From positions 1 to 57,174 of the IMG/VR virus record IMGVR_UViG_3300049995_000009: a stretch of 57,174 nucleotides of DNA; one strand, 5' to 3'. The DNA is from a virus. The position numbers and the translations under genes were made by a program. Below the pieces are notes generated by a model, which had not been told where the DNA came from, did no database searches, and saw only the letters and a program-made list of their open reading frames with translations. Each line of letters opens with the position of its first letter. Position 1 is the first letter of the stretch. Positions 6,980 to 13,345 of the stretch are shown here, piece after piece.

Positions 6980-7848
6980 GGTTTCTCGCTTTCGTGTGTC
7001 GCTCTCCTCGCCTGGCTGATTTGGATTGCACGCTCGGCGCGGCTGATGGTTTCGGAATTTTCATTTCCATTTGCCGCAATTGACGCGGCGACCTGCTGTA
7101 TACTCTGCGGAGCCGCAATGGTCAATTTGTCGCGACGCATTTGCGCAATTGCCAGTGCAATCAATTCCTCTGCCCGATCAATATTCGCGCCGCTGGATAC
7201 ATCATAAATCGTCCATAGCGGATTCCACCAGCGTTTTGCACTTGCCTTCTTTTCTGCATCGGTTTTTTTTGGAGGAAATGGCAAGCCAGTTTTTTGACAA
7301 AACAATTTCTCTAAACGGCCAATGGCGACATCTCTTTCGGTTGGCGCACGCTGCGGCGTAGCCGCAAGAGAATTGGGGACTGGGACTGGGACTGGGACTG
7401 GGACTGGGACTGGGACTGGGACTGGGACTGGGACTGGGACAGTTGTACTTACACCGTTACTATCATTGTTTGTAACACTGTTACTAACACTGTTACTAAC
7501 GGCATTACGTTCTGTCTCTTTCCTCTTGCGCCATTCCTCAATCCTTGTTGCATTTGCCTCTCGGTCTGCCCTGATTTGTTCTGCCGACATATTGTAGTCA
7601 AAGTAGTCGTGGACTTGATAACCGCCCTCGGCCTCTTCCCAAAGATTCTCGTGAACAAGTTTATCCGCAACCGCTATTGGGTCATCAACGTCAATCAGGC
7701 GCTTGACCTGAGACACACTTATAAATCCGTCTGTCAAATGTCGGTTGCAATATGATAATCCACACACAAAAAGTCCAACCGCAACCGGGCCGGCTGCGAC
7801 AACTTTGGGATGATCATAGAATTGATCGTCAATCTTCGCCCACGGCAT
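6976..7848 (-). CDS. Phage replication initiator / DnaD-like replisome organizer
   Basis: A 290-residue protein. Residues 1-90 form the winged helix seen in phage replisome organizers (MPWAKIDDQFYDHPKV, YCNRHLTDGFIS, DYFDYN). A charged linker follows, then a run of about eleven Pro-Val dipeptides encoded by a TGGGAC hexamer array. A C-terminal helical domain (about 165-260) includes KKASAKRWWNPLWTIYD. Such proteins bind the origin and recruit the helicase loader. The start has AAGGTG four to nine bases upstream and follows a 170-base structured leader with its own promoter. It is the first gene of the leftward replication operon. Confidence 0.75.
   Translation of the reverse strand: MPWAKIDDQFYDHPKVVAAGPVAVGLFVCGLSYCNRHLTDGFISVSQVKRLIDVDDPIAVADKLVHENLWEEAEGGYQVHDYFDYNMSAEQIRADREANATRIEEWRKRKETERNAVSNSVSNSVTNNDSNGVSTTVPVPVPVPVPVPVPVPVPVPVPNSLAATPQRAPTERDVAIGRLEKLFCQKTGLPFPPKKTDAEKKASAKRWWNPLWTIYDVSSGANIDRAEELIALAIAQMRRDKLTIAAPQSIQQVAASIAANGNENSETISRAERAIQISQARRATHESEKP
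7376..7440. repeat. Hexamer array (TGGGAC), about 11 copies
   Basis: Ten perfect TGGGAC units (7381-7440) follow a GGGAC half-unit at 7376. On the minus strand they read GTC CCA and encode Val-Pro repeats in the linker of the replication protein. Unit changes keep the frame, so length variation would alter linker length, not truncate the protein. Confidence 0.95.
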
Positions 7849-7866
7849 GTATCACCTTAAACGCAA

Positions 7867-8018
7867 ATCGCCCCGTCTATGTGTTGCCGGTGTTGTCGAA
7901 GCACACGGCACGGGACGTTAGTCCGGCACATAAACGGGGCGATCTGCCCAAAACAGATATTAGGTTTTGCTACACCGGCGGCTAGAAACAAAATCGCCCC
8001 GTAATGGTGTGCTTCGAC
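7867..8018 (-). ncRNA. Structured 5' leader RNA of the replication operon (kissing-loop/pseudoknot candidate)
   Basis: Read on the minus strand from about 8018, the transcript would start with a hairpin (GGTGT-CGAAGC-ACACC, 8006-8021). A 17-bp stem with one mismatch pairs 7927-7943 with 7867-7883. Inside it is a second hairpin whose loop holds GCTTCG. The segment 8007-8018 is a perfect 12-base complement of 7895-7906, so the first hairpin can pair with the second across the stem (a crossing interaction). A further copy of AAATCGCCCCGT at 7991-8002 competes for the same partner as 7865-7876. The long stem ends 18 bases before the ATG of the initiator. A second leader at 24305-24399 has the same layout with different sequence. 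Confidence 0.6.
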
Positions 8019-8024
8019 ACCGTT

Positions 8025-8054
8025 ATGATACCACACTTTCGCCGTCCTTGTCAA
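8025..8054 (-). promoter_or_regulatory. Sigma-70-type promoter of the replication operon
   Basis: On the minus strand TTGACA (8049-8054) and TATCAT (8025-8030) are 18 bp apart. The predicted start, about seven bases past the -10 box, falls at 8018, exactly where the structured leader begins. Confidence 0.7.
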
Positions 8055-8079
8055 GTCGCCTTCTCATTGCGTCCCTGTG

Positions 8080-8271
8080 TCAATCGTCGTCCTGGCTTTC
8101 CATTGCGGACTGCTGCTTGGTCGGCTCCGCGCTCATTCCGGTGTGTTCGCCGCGCAATACCCAGACAGAACAACCAAACATTCTGGCGGCTCTATCTACA
8201 TCATCTTGTGTCGGAGCGCGTTCTCCTAGTACATCAAGGATTTCGTCGGCATCACTGAGAAGGTAATACAT
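8080..8271 (-). CDS. Small hypothetical protein (63 aa)
   Basis: A 63-residue acidic protein starting MYYLLSDADEILDVLGE, helical at the N-terminus and polar at the C-terminus (QDDD end). GGATGAAG gives a good ribosome binding site. The sequence upstream of its start repeats the one upstream of the next gene (8281-8314 versus 8578-8610), so the two leaders arose by duplication. Function unknown. Confidence 0.5.
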   Translation of the reverse strand: MYYLLSDADEILDVLGERAPTQDDVDRAARMFGCSVWVLRGEHTGMSAEPTKQQSAMESQDDD

Positions 8272-8322
8272 CGCTTCATCCTTTCATTTCGTCGGTTGAC
8301 GCGCTGCCGTCTATATCAATGA

Positions 8323-8568
8323 TTAACTTGCATCATTGGCGCGATGCAATGTTATTGATACCGCGTCTGCGCCTTTGGTAAAATCCGCCCTGATGTATGA
8401 GAATGGGCGTTCTCCCCCAAACATTCTCATTGATGCGTCACCTGGGTTTTGAGAGTTGTTGCATTTTGGACACCTGGCGATGTAAGAGTTCTGGAAAAAA
8501 TCATTTCCCTTTGGGAATTCTGATTCATCACCCACGTATCCGCATTTGTTGCATTTTACTCCTTGCAT
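8323..8568 (-). CDS. Zinc-ribbon small protein
   Basis: An 81-residue protein with a four-Cys zinc ribbon: CNKCGYVG at residues 6-13 and CPKC at about 33-36. The rest is polar with a beta-rich end (PFSYIRADF). The ribosome binding site is a near-perfect AAGGAGAT seven bases before the ATG. It is probably an early nucleic-acid- or protein-binding factor; no specific family is recognised. Confidence 0.6.
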   Translation of the reverse strand: MQGVKCNKCGYVGDESEFPKGNDFFQNSYIARCPKCNNSQNPGDASMRMFGGERPFSYIRADFTKGADAVSITLHRANDAS

Positions 8569-8905
8569 GAAAATCTCCTTTCATTTCGTCGGTGCTGCGC
8601 TGCCGTCTATCCAAAATCTGGACCATGTCACGAACAGCGCAGCACCTTGTTGCCTGCCCCGATGCACTCCCGACGCACCAATCATACTCAATCGAGACTG
8701 AGCGCATCGGGCAGGTTGGCCGCCCGTTTCGTGGCGTCAGTGATGATGCACAGAAATTGCAGTTACAGGTGCATTTTGCCGATAGGCTGTAACCCCGTTT
8801 CGGACTACTGTGTATCATCATTCGCGCCACGATATTCAGTTGTAAAGTTTGGCGGTTCCTCGCGCTAATTCTTGTCCAGGCGTCGTCACCGCCACAACCG
8901 AACAT
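8528..8905 (-). CDS. Uncertain Cys-rich protein overlapping the zinc-ribbon gene
   Basis: The frame is open for 125 codons (97 from a second ATG at 8821). It has several Cys (CTCNCNFC, WCVG, RCCAV) and a helical segment (AVRDMVQILDRRQR). Neither start has a convincing ribosome binding site, and the 3' end runs 41 bases into the next gene through its leader. The protein-like middle and lack of any other gene in 8569-8973 favour a real but poorly bounded gene. Confidence 0.3.
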   Translation of the reverse strand: MFGCGGDDAWTRISARNRQTLQLNIVARMMIHSSPKRGYSLSAKCTCNCNFCASSLTPRNGRPTCPMRSVSIEYDWCVGSASGQATRCCAVRDMVQILDRRQRSTDEMKGDFHARSKMQQMRIRG

Positions 8906-8973
8906 TTTTATAGCATGACGCGCCGCCGGAGTTGCACCAGCGGACTGTGCGCGTTGCCAACACCCAAAGTAAA

Positions 8974-9177
8974 TTATATAACTTGTTCTGCGGCTTGTTT
9001 TGCTTCGTCTGCCGATGCGCTCTTGCCTTGTGCCAAAGTCGTGTTTCCGGTGGCATCATATACGTACCAATCGCAGTGGCCGCCAAGCCAATCATAAACT
9101 GTCAGGCGGCGCGTTTCCGTTTTGGCATGATGGTGTTGGCGACCATCTTCTAGTTTAACAGTTGTCCAGTTCATCAT
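8974..9177 (-). CDS. Small hypothetical protein (67 aa)
   Basis: A 67-residue protein from the double ATG at 9172-9177, chosen for the GAGG site just upstream; the longer frame starts in an unlikely sequence. It reads as a small beta sheet (TRRLTVYDWLGGHCDWYVYD) ended by a helix (SADEAKQAAEQVI). No family is recognised. The 68 bases beyond its stop hold no gene I can support. Confidence 0.5.
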   Translation of the reverse strand: MMNWTTVKLEDGRQHHHAKTETRRLTVYDWLGGHCDWYVYDATGNTTLAQGKSASADEAKQAAEQVI

Positions 9178-9223
9178 TTCGCCTCGATCCTGTCGCGGGG
9201 CGGTGGCTGTCCCGCCCCGATGG

Positions 9224-9445
9224 CTATGCTGCAATGTCAGTCACAACAGTTTCGGTTTTGACTTCCACGAACGAGCTGAATGTGTACCGCGCAATTCGAC
9301 TGCCTTCATCCATGCAATCATTAATCACTCGCGGGTTTTCGTCTACAAATTGCGTATTTCCTTGCGGACAAATCTCAATATATATGACTTGCGGCGCTTT
9401 CGGCTTTGCCGTCTTTGCCTTTTTGCTGGTCGGTTTCTCTGACAT
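9224..9445 (-). CDS. Small Lys-rich hypothetical protein (73 aa)
   Basis: A 73-residue protein with a Lys/Pro-rich N-terminal tail (MSEKPTSKKAKTAKPKAP) and a beta-rich core (QVIYIEICPQGNTQFVD...TETVVTDIAA). The AAGGAAATCG site is well placed. The basic tail suggests nucleic-acid contact. A weak GCGGTGG/CCACCGC hairpin (9469-9498) separates it from the next gene. Function unknown. Confidence 0.5.
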   Translation of the reverse strand: MSEKPTSKKAKTAKPKAPQVIYIEICPQGNTQFVDENPRVINDCMDEGSRIARYTFSSFVEVKTETVVTDIAA

Positions 9446-9483
9446 TTCGATTTCCTTTCATTATCCTGGCGGTGGTTGTGCCG

Positions 9484-9990
9484 CTAAAGTTCCACCGCAT
9501 TTGCCAAAGCTTCTTTGCGGATTTGCGCCGGTTCATGCAGACGTTCCAGGCTAGGCGTGTTCAGAATCAGGTCAAGTTTTGTCATGTCGAGTTGCCCGAT
9601 GGTCATCATATCCCCGCTCTTTGTGACAAATGAAGTAGCATTAGCTTGCTCTAGTGTCATAGTCTTGTGACCGTTCGGGATGCGGATGCGTACACCGCCC
9701 ATTCTTTTCCCGCCATACATCACGCCAGGATCACAGTACAACTCGATTGTCTTACCTGTCCAGTCGTCGGATTCCGGACCGTAGGTATCTTCCAGCGTTG
9801 TCCAGTTCGTGTTATTCAAGATCATCGGCTTGACATTGTCTCGGAAGTAGACAACCGGTTTGTCTTCGTCTTCACCGCCGCTCCTGCCCTGGATTGTGTC
9901 GAATCTGACAGTATCAATAGTTGCCATGACCGGCGTCTGTACGTCGTCTTTATTCACATATCGGCTCGGGAAAGCATCACTGCGTTTCAT
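9484..9990 (-). CDS. Conserved phage early protein (168 aa)
   Basis: A 168-residue protein of a type widespread in temperate phages near recombination and single-strand-binding genes. The recognisable core is KPVVYFRDNVKPMILNNTNW, then DTYGPESDDWTGKTIELY and GVRIRIP, which reads as a small OB-like or beta-barrel domain. The C-terminal third is helical. It has AAGGACAATAAC ahead of the ATG. I cannot assign a biochemical activity; a role with single-stranded DNA is plausible from the usual company of the family, but is inferred. Confidence 0.6.
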   Translation of the reverse strand: MKRSDAFPSRYVNKDDVQTPVMATIDTVRFDTIQGRSGGEDEDKPVVYFRDNVKPMILNNTNWTTLEDTYGPESDDWTGKTIELYCDPGVMYGGKRMGGVRIRIPNGHKTMTLEQANATSFVTKSGDMMTIGQLDMTKLDLILNTPSLERLHEPAQIRKEALANAVEL

Positions 9991-10021
9991 GTTATTGTCC
10001 TTTCATGTTTGTGTTCTGGTG

Positions 10022-10045
10022 GGGCGGCCCACCCCTGGGCCGCCC
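10022..10045 (-). terminator. GC-rich terminator hairpin
   Basis: GGGCGGCCCA (10022-10031) pairs perfectly with TGGGCCGCCC (10036-10045) around a four-base loop. It lies downstream of the minus-strand gene 10130-10594, so it probably ends or attenuates the first part of the early transcript. No T-run is present. Confidence 0.55.
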
Positions 10046-10129
10046 TGCTGCACGACTGTCATTCACTTTCTGTGATTCACTGCGGCTGGCGGTGCGGAGT
10101 CGCCGTCACTCTGTCGAATGTGGCACCTC

Positions 10130-10594
10130 CTAGTCTGGATGTGCGTAAAATTCAACTTCTTCGCGGCGATAGTTCCCGCAGGATTCCTCATCGTCAAAGT
10201 TTTCCTTGCTCGCCACAATGAGTCTTGCCAGCAAGACCAGATCCGGCAGCCAGTTCGAGCCGACCTTGTGCTCGGGATGCCAGCCGCCACTGGTGTCAAG
10301 CCACAGTGGAATGATTCTCATATCATGGGAGGGTTCTAGGCAATAGCAATCTCCAAGTCCACTGATATAACGGGGGAGTACCCTCCATGATTCGTGCGTC
10401 AGCTTATTCATTGCGTCCACAATATCGGAAAAATATTTGAATGGCGATTGCGGAATCGCAAAATCGCCTAGTGTGTGGTCGATGCGGTGCGGCGGTGTTT
10501 CCTCGTAGGCGTCGCGCGTTGCCTGCCGGTGTACTGTTTGGTCATTCATTGGTTTCTCCGTCAAATCAATCGCGCTGTACTCAATTTTATACAT
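10130..10594 (-). CDS. Hypothetical early protein (154 aa)
   Basis: A 154-residue protein. The first ATG overlaps the upstream gene by eight bases. An internal ATG 15 codons later has a stronger GGAG site, so the true product could be 139 residues. The centre contains FKYFSDIVDAMNKLTHESWRV and the end LPDLVLLARLIVASKENFDDEE. This mix of helices and a short beta part is not a family I recognise. Confidence 0.55.
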   Translation of the reverse strand: MYKIEYSAIDLTEKPMNDQTVHRQATRDAYEETPPHRIDHTLGDFAIPQSPFKYFSDIVDAMNKLTHESWRVLPRYISGLGDCYCLEPSHDMRIIPLWLDTSGGWHPEHKVGSNWLPDLVLLARLIVASKENFDDEESCGNYRREEVEFYAHPD

Positions 10595-10820
10595 CTCGCC
10601 TTGCTCGTCGTTTCTCTTTCCACTCTAGCGCCGCCTTGCGAATTGATAGAGCTTCTCTTTTGATGTCAATGCCCCTGTCAATTTGTTCCTGGTCTTCATC
10701 CATCCAATCCGCTAATGCCTCTATATTTATGATAATGCCGCAGGCTGCTGCCGCGATGTTTTCCAGAAATTCAAGTTCTTGATTACTTAGGCGTCTGCGT
10801 GATTTTCCGTTTTGCTTCAT
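10587..10820 (-). CDS. Small helical protein (77 aa)
   Basis: A 77-residue, strongly helical protein with basic ends (MKQNGKSRRRLSNQELEF and KEKRRARRDV) and a hydrophobic middle (NIAAAACGIIINIEALADW). It may be a DNA-binding or dimerising helix bundle. It overlaps the membrane-protein gene upstream by 38 bases and the gene downstream by eight. No family recognised. Confidence 0.5.
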   Translation of the reverse strand: MKQNGKSRRRLSNQELEFLENIAAAACGIIINIEALADWMDEDQEQIDRGIDIKREALSIRKAALEWKEKRRARRDV

Positions 10821-11088
10821 CGTTCAGACTGGCTGACTCGTCAGTATAAAGCGCAGCCGATACCGCACCCGCGATTCCAAATCCCGCAAATAGCCACAAT
10901 GTAGTTGTAAGGTCAATGATTCCTGCTAGTGCCAGTGGAGCAGCCAATACAAATATTGTAAAGACTCCCATTGTCCACCGCGCCCGCTCGTATCGTTTCC
11001 ACCTGGCTGCAAAGAGTCCATGTTCGGCGGCCATGATGAGTGCAAGGGCGAGAAGATAGCATATTTTCCATTCAATGAAGTTAGTCAC
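10783..11088 (-). CDS. Small integral membrane protein (three spans)
   Basis: A 101-residue protein with hydrophobic segments at about 8-25, 40-58 and 62-82, hence about three membrane helices, and a polar C-terminal tail. It starts at GTG with AGG eight bases upstream. It lies in the middle of the early operon, which suggests an early membrane function such as superinfection exclusion rather than lysis. This is inference. Confidence 0.55.
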   Translation of the reverse strand: MTNFIEWKICYLLALALIMAAEHGLFAARWKRYERARWTMGVFTIFVLAAPLALAGIIDLTTTLWLFAGFGIAGAVSAALYTDESASLNDEAKRKITQTPK

Positions 11089-11105
11089 AAAACAACCTTT
11101 TTGTG

Positions 11106-11300
11106 CTATCCTTGTACTAATCGAGAGCGCCGCCGAGCAGCCTTTCCGCTAATGCGCGCGACGGGTGTCGCGGCCTGATTGCGGCGGCGCTCTCGCTCTT
11201 GGCGGCTAATGTCGCGGCACAGGGTAATAAATTCTGATAAGGCGGGACTCAATCCAATGAGTTCTGGCCTGATACTATTATGCTTGATGGTGGTGCTCAT
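11106..11300 (-). CDS. Small Arg-rich protein (64 aa)
   Basis: A 64-residue protein with a helical first half (PALSEFITLCRDISRQERERRR) and a basic C-terminus (ISGKAARRRSRLVQG), likely to bind nucleic acid. GGAG lies about nine bases before the ATG, and the start overlaps the stop of a 22-residue membrane peptide (ATGA). Function unknown. Confidence 0.5.
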   Translation of the reverse strand: MSTTIKHNSIRPELIGLSPALSEFITLCRDISRQERERRRNQAATPVARISGKAARRRSRLVQG

Positions 11301-11365
11301 GCTTCCACTCCGCAGATGAGTGCGATCACAAGAATAAAGAAAAATGCGGCGATGATGAACAGCAT
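11297..11365 (-). CDS. 22-residue membrane peptide
   Basis: AAGGAAAGTGACATC precedes the ATG at 11363-11365. The peptide MLFIIAAFFFILVIALICGVEA is almost entirely one hydrophobic helix. Its TGA overlaps the start of the next gene. The clear ribosome binding site and coupling argue that it is translated. It may act as a regulatory leader or membrane-perturbing peptide; no homologue is recognised. Confidence 0.5.
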   Translation of the reverse strand: MLFIIAAFFFILVIALICGVEA

Positions 11366-11369
11366 GATG

Positions 11370-11483
11370 TCACTTTCCTTTCTTGCTAGTAATGCCCGTT
11401 GGGCCTATGCGCTTACCATCGGGCCTTTTGGATGTCTTGAGAACAACGGGCGGTCTTGGAGGCGTCTTGGGTATCTCTGTCAT
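11370..11483 (-). CDS. 37-residue Pro/Lys-rich peptide
   Basis: A near-perfect AAGGAG site lies seven bases before the ATG at 11481-11483. The product MTEIPKTPPRPPVVLKTSKR... is rich in Pro, Lys and Arg and probably unstructured. It ends four bases before the 22-residue membrane peptide. Small size and the strong site suggest a real gene. Role unknown. Confidence 0.5.
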   Translation of the reverse strand: MTEIPKTPPRPPVVLKTSKRPDGKRIGPTGITSKKGK

Positions 11484-11599
11484 TGCTCTACTCCTTGTAT
11501 GTTCTTGGTCTCAAATGTCCGCCGGCAACGCCGCCGGATCGTTGCTCATCGCCACACCGCGTTTGCGGCTCCCGGCTGTGGAGCGGCGGGCATCCGAGG

Positions 11600-11815
11600 T
11601 CAAGTGAGATCACCTGTGTACACGCCAACCAAATCCATCGCTTCTAATTGCTCGACAGTGTATGTTTCTGTCGCTTGGGGCCGTCCGATGATTTTGCCGT
11701 CTAACCATTCGAGATGGTGTTGCCATGCTTGCTCAGGCGGTTCGTGAAAACTACGGACAACATACCTGCGGGCATATTTGTCTTTCGGGTTATGAGTGTT
11801 TGATATGAATCTCAT
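11600..11815 (-). CDS. Small hypothetical protein (71 aa)
   Basis: A 71-residue protein, MRFISNTHNPKDKYARRYVV..., with an aromatic helix (PPEQAWQHHLEWLDGKII) and a C-terminal helix (TVEQLEAMDLVGVYTG). It is joined by an ATGA overlap to the gene upstream. The 115 bases beyond it up to the Pro-rich peptide show only very short frames and a GC-rich palindrome. No family recognised. Confidence 0.5.
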   Translation of the reverse strand: MRFISNTHNPKDKYARRYVVRSFHEPPEQAWQHHLEWLDGKIIGRPQATETYTVEQLEAMDLVGVYTGDLT

Positions 11816-12048
11816 CGTCCCCCCCTTCGCGCCAGGAATGGCGGTTCGGCCTGCGGGTCTGGTTGCGGCTGCGCTTGTGGCGCTGCGACAAGGTGGAATG
11901 TCTTGCCATATTCGGATTTGTCTACCACCTCAACCAATCCCCTTTTCACGAGGGATTCAAATGTGCGCATAGATGAAGATGTGTATCCGGTGTACAGGTC
12001 GCCGTATTTGCGCATAGATTGAAGTAGTTGCTTTTGTTTGGGAGTCAT
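11812..12048 (-). CDS. Winged-helix protein with Pro/Gln tail
   Basis: A 78-residue protein. Residues 1-55 read as a winged helix (KQKQLLQSMRKYGDLYTG, SSMRTFESLVKRGLVEVVDK, GKTFHLV). The C-terminal 25 residues (AQPQPDPQAEP...ARRGG) are nearly identical to the tail of the gene upstream, encoded by a 33-base perfect direct repeat. It probably binds DNA and regulates early genes. Coupled by ATGA overlaps on both sides. Confidence 0.6.
   Translation of the reverse strand: MTPKQKQLLQSMRKYGDLYTGYTSSSMRTFESLVKRGLVEVVDKSEYGKTFHLVAAPQAQPQPDPQAEPPFLARRGGR
11842..11874. repeat. 33-bp direct repeat, copy 1
   Basis: This 33-base stretch is identical to 12069-12101, 227 bases away. Both copies encode the shared Pro/Gln-rich protein tails, and the flanking CCCCCCCTTCGCGC is also shared. 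It is a recent tail duplication or recombination between the two adjacent genes. Confidence 0.9.
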
Positions 12049-12263
12049 TGTCCCCCCCTTCGCGCGGTCGGTTCGGCCTGCGGGTCTGGTTGCGGCTGCG
12101 CACTGTCGCCGTTGGTGGGGGGCTGAGGCGCTTGGTCAATGATGTACTGAATTGCCTGAGAGAACTTGCGTAAGAATGTGTACCTCTCCATATAGGAGTG
12201 TACTTTCTGAATGTGATTGGGATAGAGCGTGATATTTTGTGTTTCGGCTCTTTCTTCTGCCAT
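12045..12263 (-). CDS. Ribbon-helix-helix-like protein with Pro/Gln tail, first gene of early operon
   Basis: A 72-residue protein. The segment NITLYPNHIQKVHSYMER followed by a second helix (KFSQAIQYIIDQ) fits a ribbon-helix-helix DNA-binding domain. The tail is the same Pro/Gln-rich, Arg-ending sequence as in the next gene. It is the first gene after a consensus promoter and faces the repressor gene, so a Cro-like regulatory role is likely by position. This role is inferred. Confidence 0.6.
   Translation of the reverse strand: MAEERAETQNITLYPNHIQKVHSYMERYTFLRKFSQAIQYIIDQAPQPPTNGDSAQPQPDPQAEPTARRGGQ
12069..12101. repeat. 33-bp direct repeat, copy 2
   Basis: Second copy of the repeat at 11842-11874, inside the ribbon-helix-helix gene. 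Recombination between the copies would fuse the DNA-binding domain of one gene to the stop of the other. Confidence 0.9.
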
Positions 12264-12302
12264 CGTTTCCTCACTCTGGGGAATTTCTCTTCACTGTGAA
12301 GG

Positions 12303-12331
12303 AGTATACACCAAGACGCATAAAATGTCAA
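12303..12331 (-). promoter_or_regulatory. Early leftward promoter, consensus
   Basis: On the minus strand TTGACA (12326-12331) and TATACT (12303-12308) are separated by exactly 17 bp. It drives the early genes from 12263 leftward. It shares TATTGACATTT with the promoter at 14090-14118, which suggests a common repressor. Confidence 0.85.
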
Positions 12332-12335
12332 TAAG

Positions 12336-12364
12336 CAGTTTTTTATGTCAGTTAGGTGTAAAAT
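12336..12364 (+). promoter_or_regulatory. Repressor promoter, probably leaderless
   Basis: TAAAAT at 12359-12364 ends six bases before the repressor ATG, so transcription would begin at or next to the start codon, as in lambda PRM. The -35 region (about 12336-12341) is poor, which is typical of promoters needing activation. ATGTCA repeats at 12325 and 12344 may be operator half-sites. Confidence 0.5.
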
Positions 12365-12370
12365 AGGGGC

Positions 12371-12865
12371 ATGATGACTATGAAGGCTTGGTTAGATCAA
12401 AAGTTCGCAGACTGGCGCGGAGCAGACAGAGCGAAGGACTTGATAGATTTTTCCAAGTATCTAGGAATTGAGTATGGCACACTCAATAACTGGATGAATG
12501 GAACGCGCAACCCTAAAAAAGAAAATGTCGCAAAACTCTCAGAGAAGTTAGGGTTAGAGGCTTATGACGTGGCCGGCTTTGCGCGGCCTGGTATAGAAGG
12601 CACAGAACCGTACATGGTCTCCAAGTTTGCCCTGGGCTGGAAGATGTTCCCGCCCGACTTGCAGCGCGACTATGAAGAATTCTTCGCCTCTGCCACATCA
12701 GAGGAGGTAGTCGAATTGTTCAAGGACGTGATAAAGACGCGACTTTCGCGCGGGAAACAGGTCGCCTCCGATGCCGACGATGAGCACGACGAAGAACCTG
12801 CTTCGCCTCAGAAGAAGTCAGGACGGAAGCAAGCACGGTTGTCGCGGCGCGTGGATGGCGCTTGA
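12371..12865 (+). CDS. Xre-family phage repressor
   Basis: A 164-residue protein with a helix-turn-helix at about 22-62: DFSKYLGIEYGTLNNWMNGTRNPKKENVAKLSEKLG is the classic Cro/CI-type pattern with the recognition helix at GTLNNWMNG. The C-terminal half is helical and ends in a basic Lys/Arg tail. It lacks a peptidase-type (S24) autocleavage domain, so induction would not go through RecA-driven self-cleavage. It faces the early operon across divergent promoters and is the best candidate for the lysogeny repressor. The ATG appears leaderless; three ATGs lie within the first four codons. Confidence 0.8.
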   Translation: MMTMKAWLDQKFADWRGADRAKDLIDFSKYLGIEYGTLNNWMNGTRNPKKENVAKLSEKLGLEAYDVAGFARPGIEGTEPYMVSKFALGWKMFPPDLQRDYEEFFASATSEEVVELFKDVIKTRLSRGKQVASDADDEHDEEPASPQKKSGRKQARLSRRVDGA

Positions 12866-13051
12866 TGATGCTGGCAAGTGACATATCCATATCCTTTGGG
12901 CAGGCAATATACCAGATTAGTGTACAACAAATTGCATACGAGCACAATAGGGGATTTACGCAAATCTGCCGCAAATATTACACGATTATACGGATATTCA
13001 CTTATCCCAAGTTTATCCCAATATCGCAGATAGGGCAGGGGGTAATGAAAA

Positions 13052-13070
13052 GCCGCGCTGAGGGCGCGGC
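13052..13070 (-). terminator. Intrinsic terminator of the minus-strand lysogeny-region operon
   Basis: GCCGCGC (13052-13058) pairs with GCGCGGC (13064-13070). On the minus strand the stem is followed by CTTTTCATT, a short T-run. It sits 20 bases beyond the stop of the gene 13091-13324. The 186 bases between it and the repressor stop hold a doubled TTATCCCAA motif (near 13005-13022) but no gene that I can support. Confidence 0.7.
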
Positions 13071-13090
13071 GGGGAACTTTGAAAAGTGAA

Positions 13091-13324
13091 TCAGTCACAG
13101 ACTTCTATCAATGTGTCGGGGTCAATGTAGCGACTGATCTGACGCGGCCAGGGCGTACCATCCCTGAGTTGTCCGCCATCAACAAGGCGAGCGAATTTGA
13201 CAGTCTCACCTGTTCTACTGTAGCCGATACATTCCCATGCGCAGCGCGAATGAGGTAGCTTGACAACCTTGTTGAACAGGTCTGGATTCCCTGCTATATC
13301 ACTGGCCATCCTTTTAGTTGTCAT
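13091..13324 (-). CDS. Small hypothetical protein (77 aa)
   Basis: A 77-residue protein starting MTTKRMASDIAGNPDLFNKVV with a beta-rich second half (CAWECIGYSRTGETVKFARLVDGG). AAGGTGCAAAA precedes the ATG. It may be a small beta-barrel-like domain. No family recognised. It is the last gene of the operon read from 14118. Confidence 0.5.
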   Translation of the reverse strand: MTTKRMASDIAGNPDLFNKVVKLPHSRCAWECIGYSRTGETVKFARLVDGGQLRDGTPWPRQISRYIDPDTLIEVCD

Positions 13325-13345
13325 TTTTGCACCTTACCAATTGAA

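Noticed and set aside
7322-7597. Plus-strand frame rich in Gly-Thr repeats
   Set aside because: It is the mirror of the Val-Pro hexamer repeat in the replication gene on the other strand and has no ribosome binding site.
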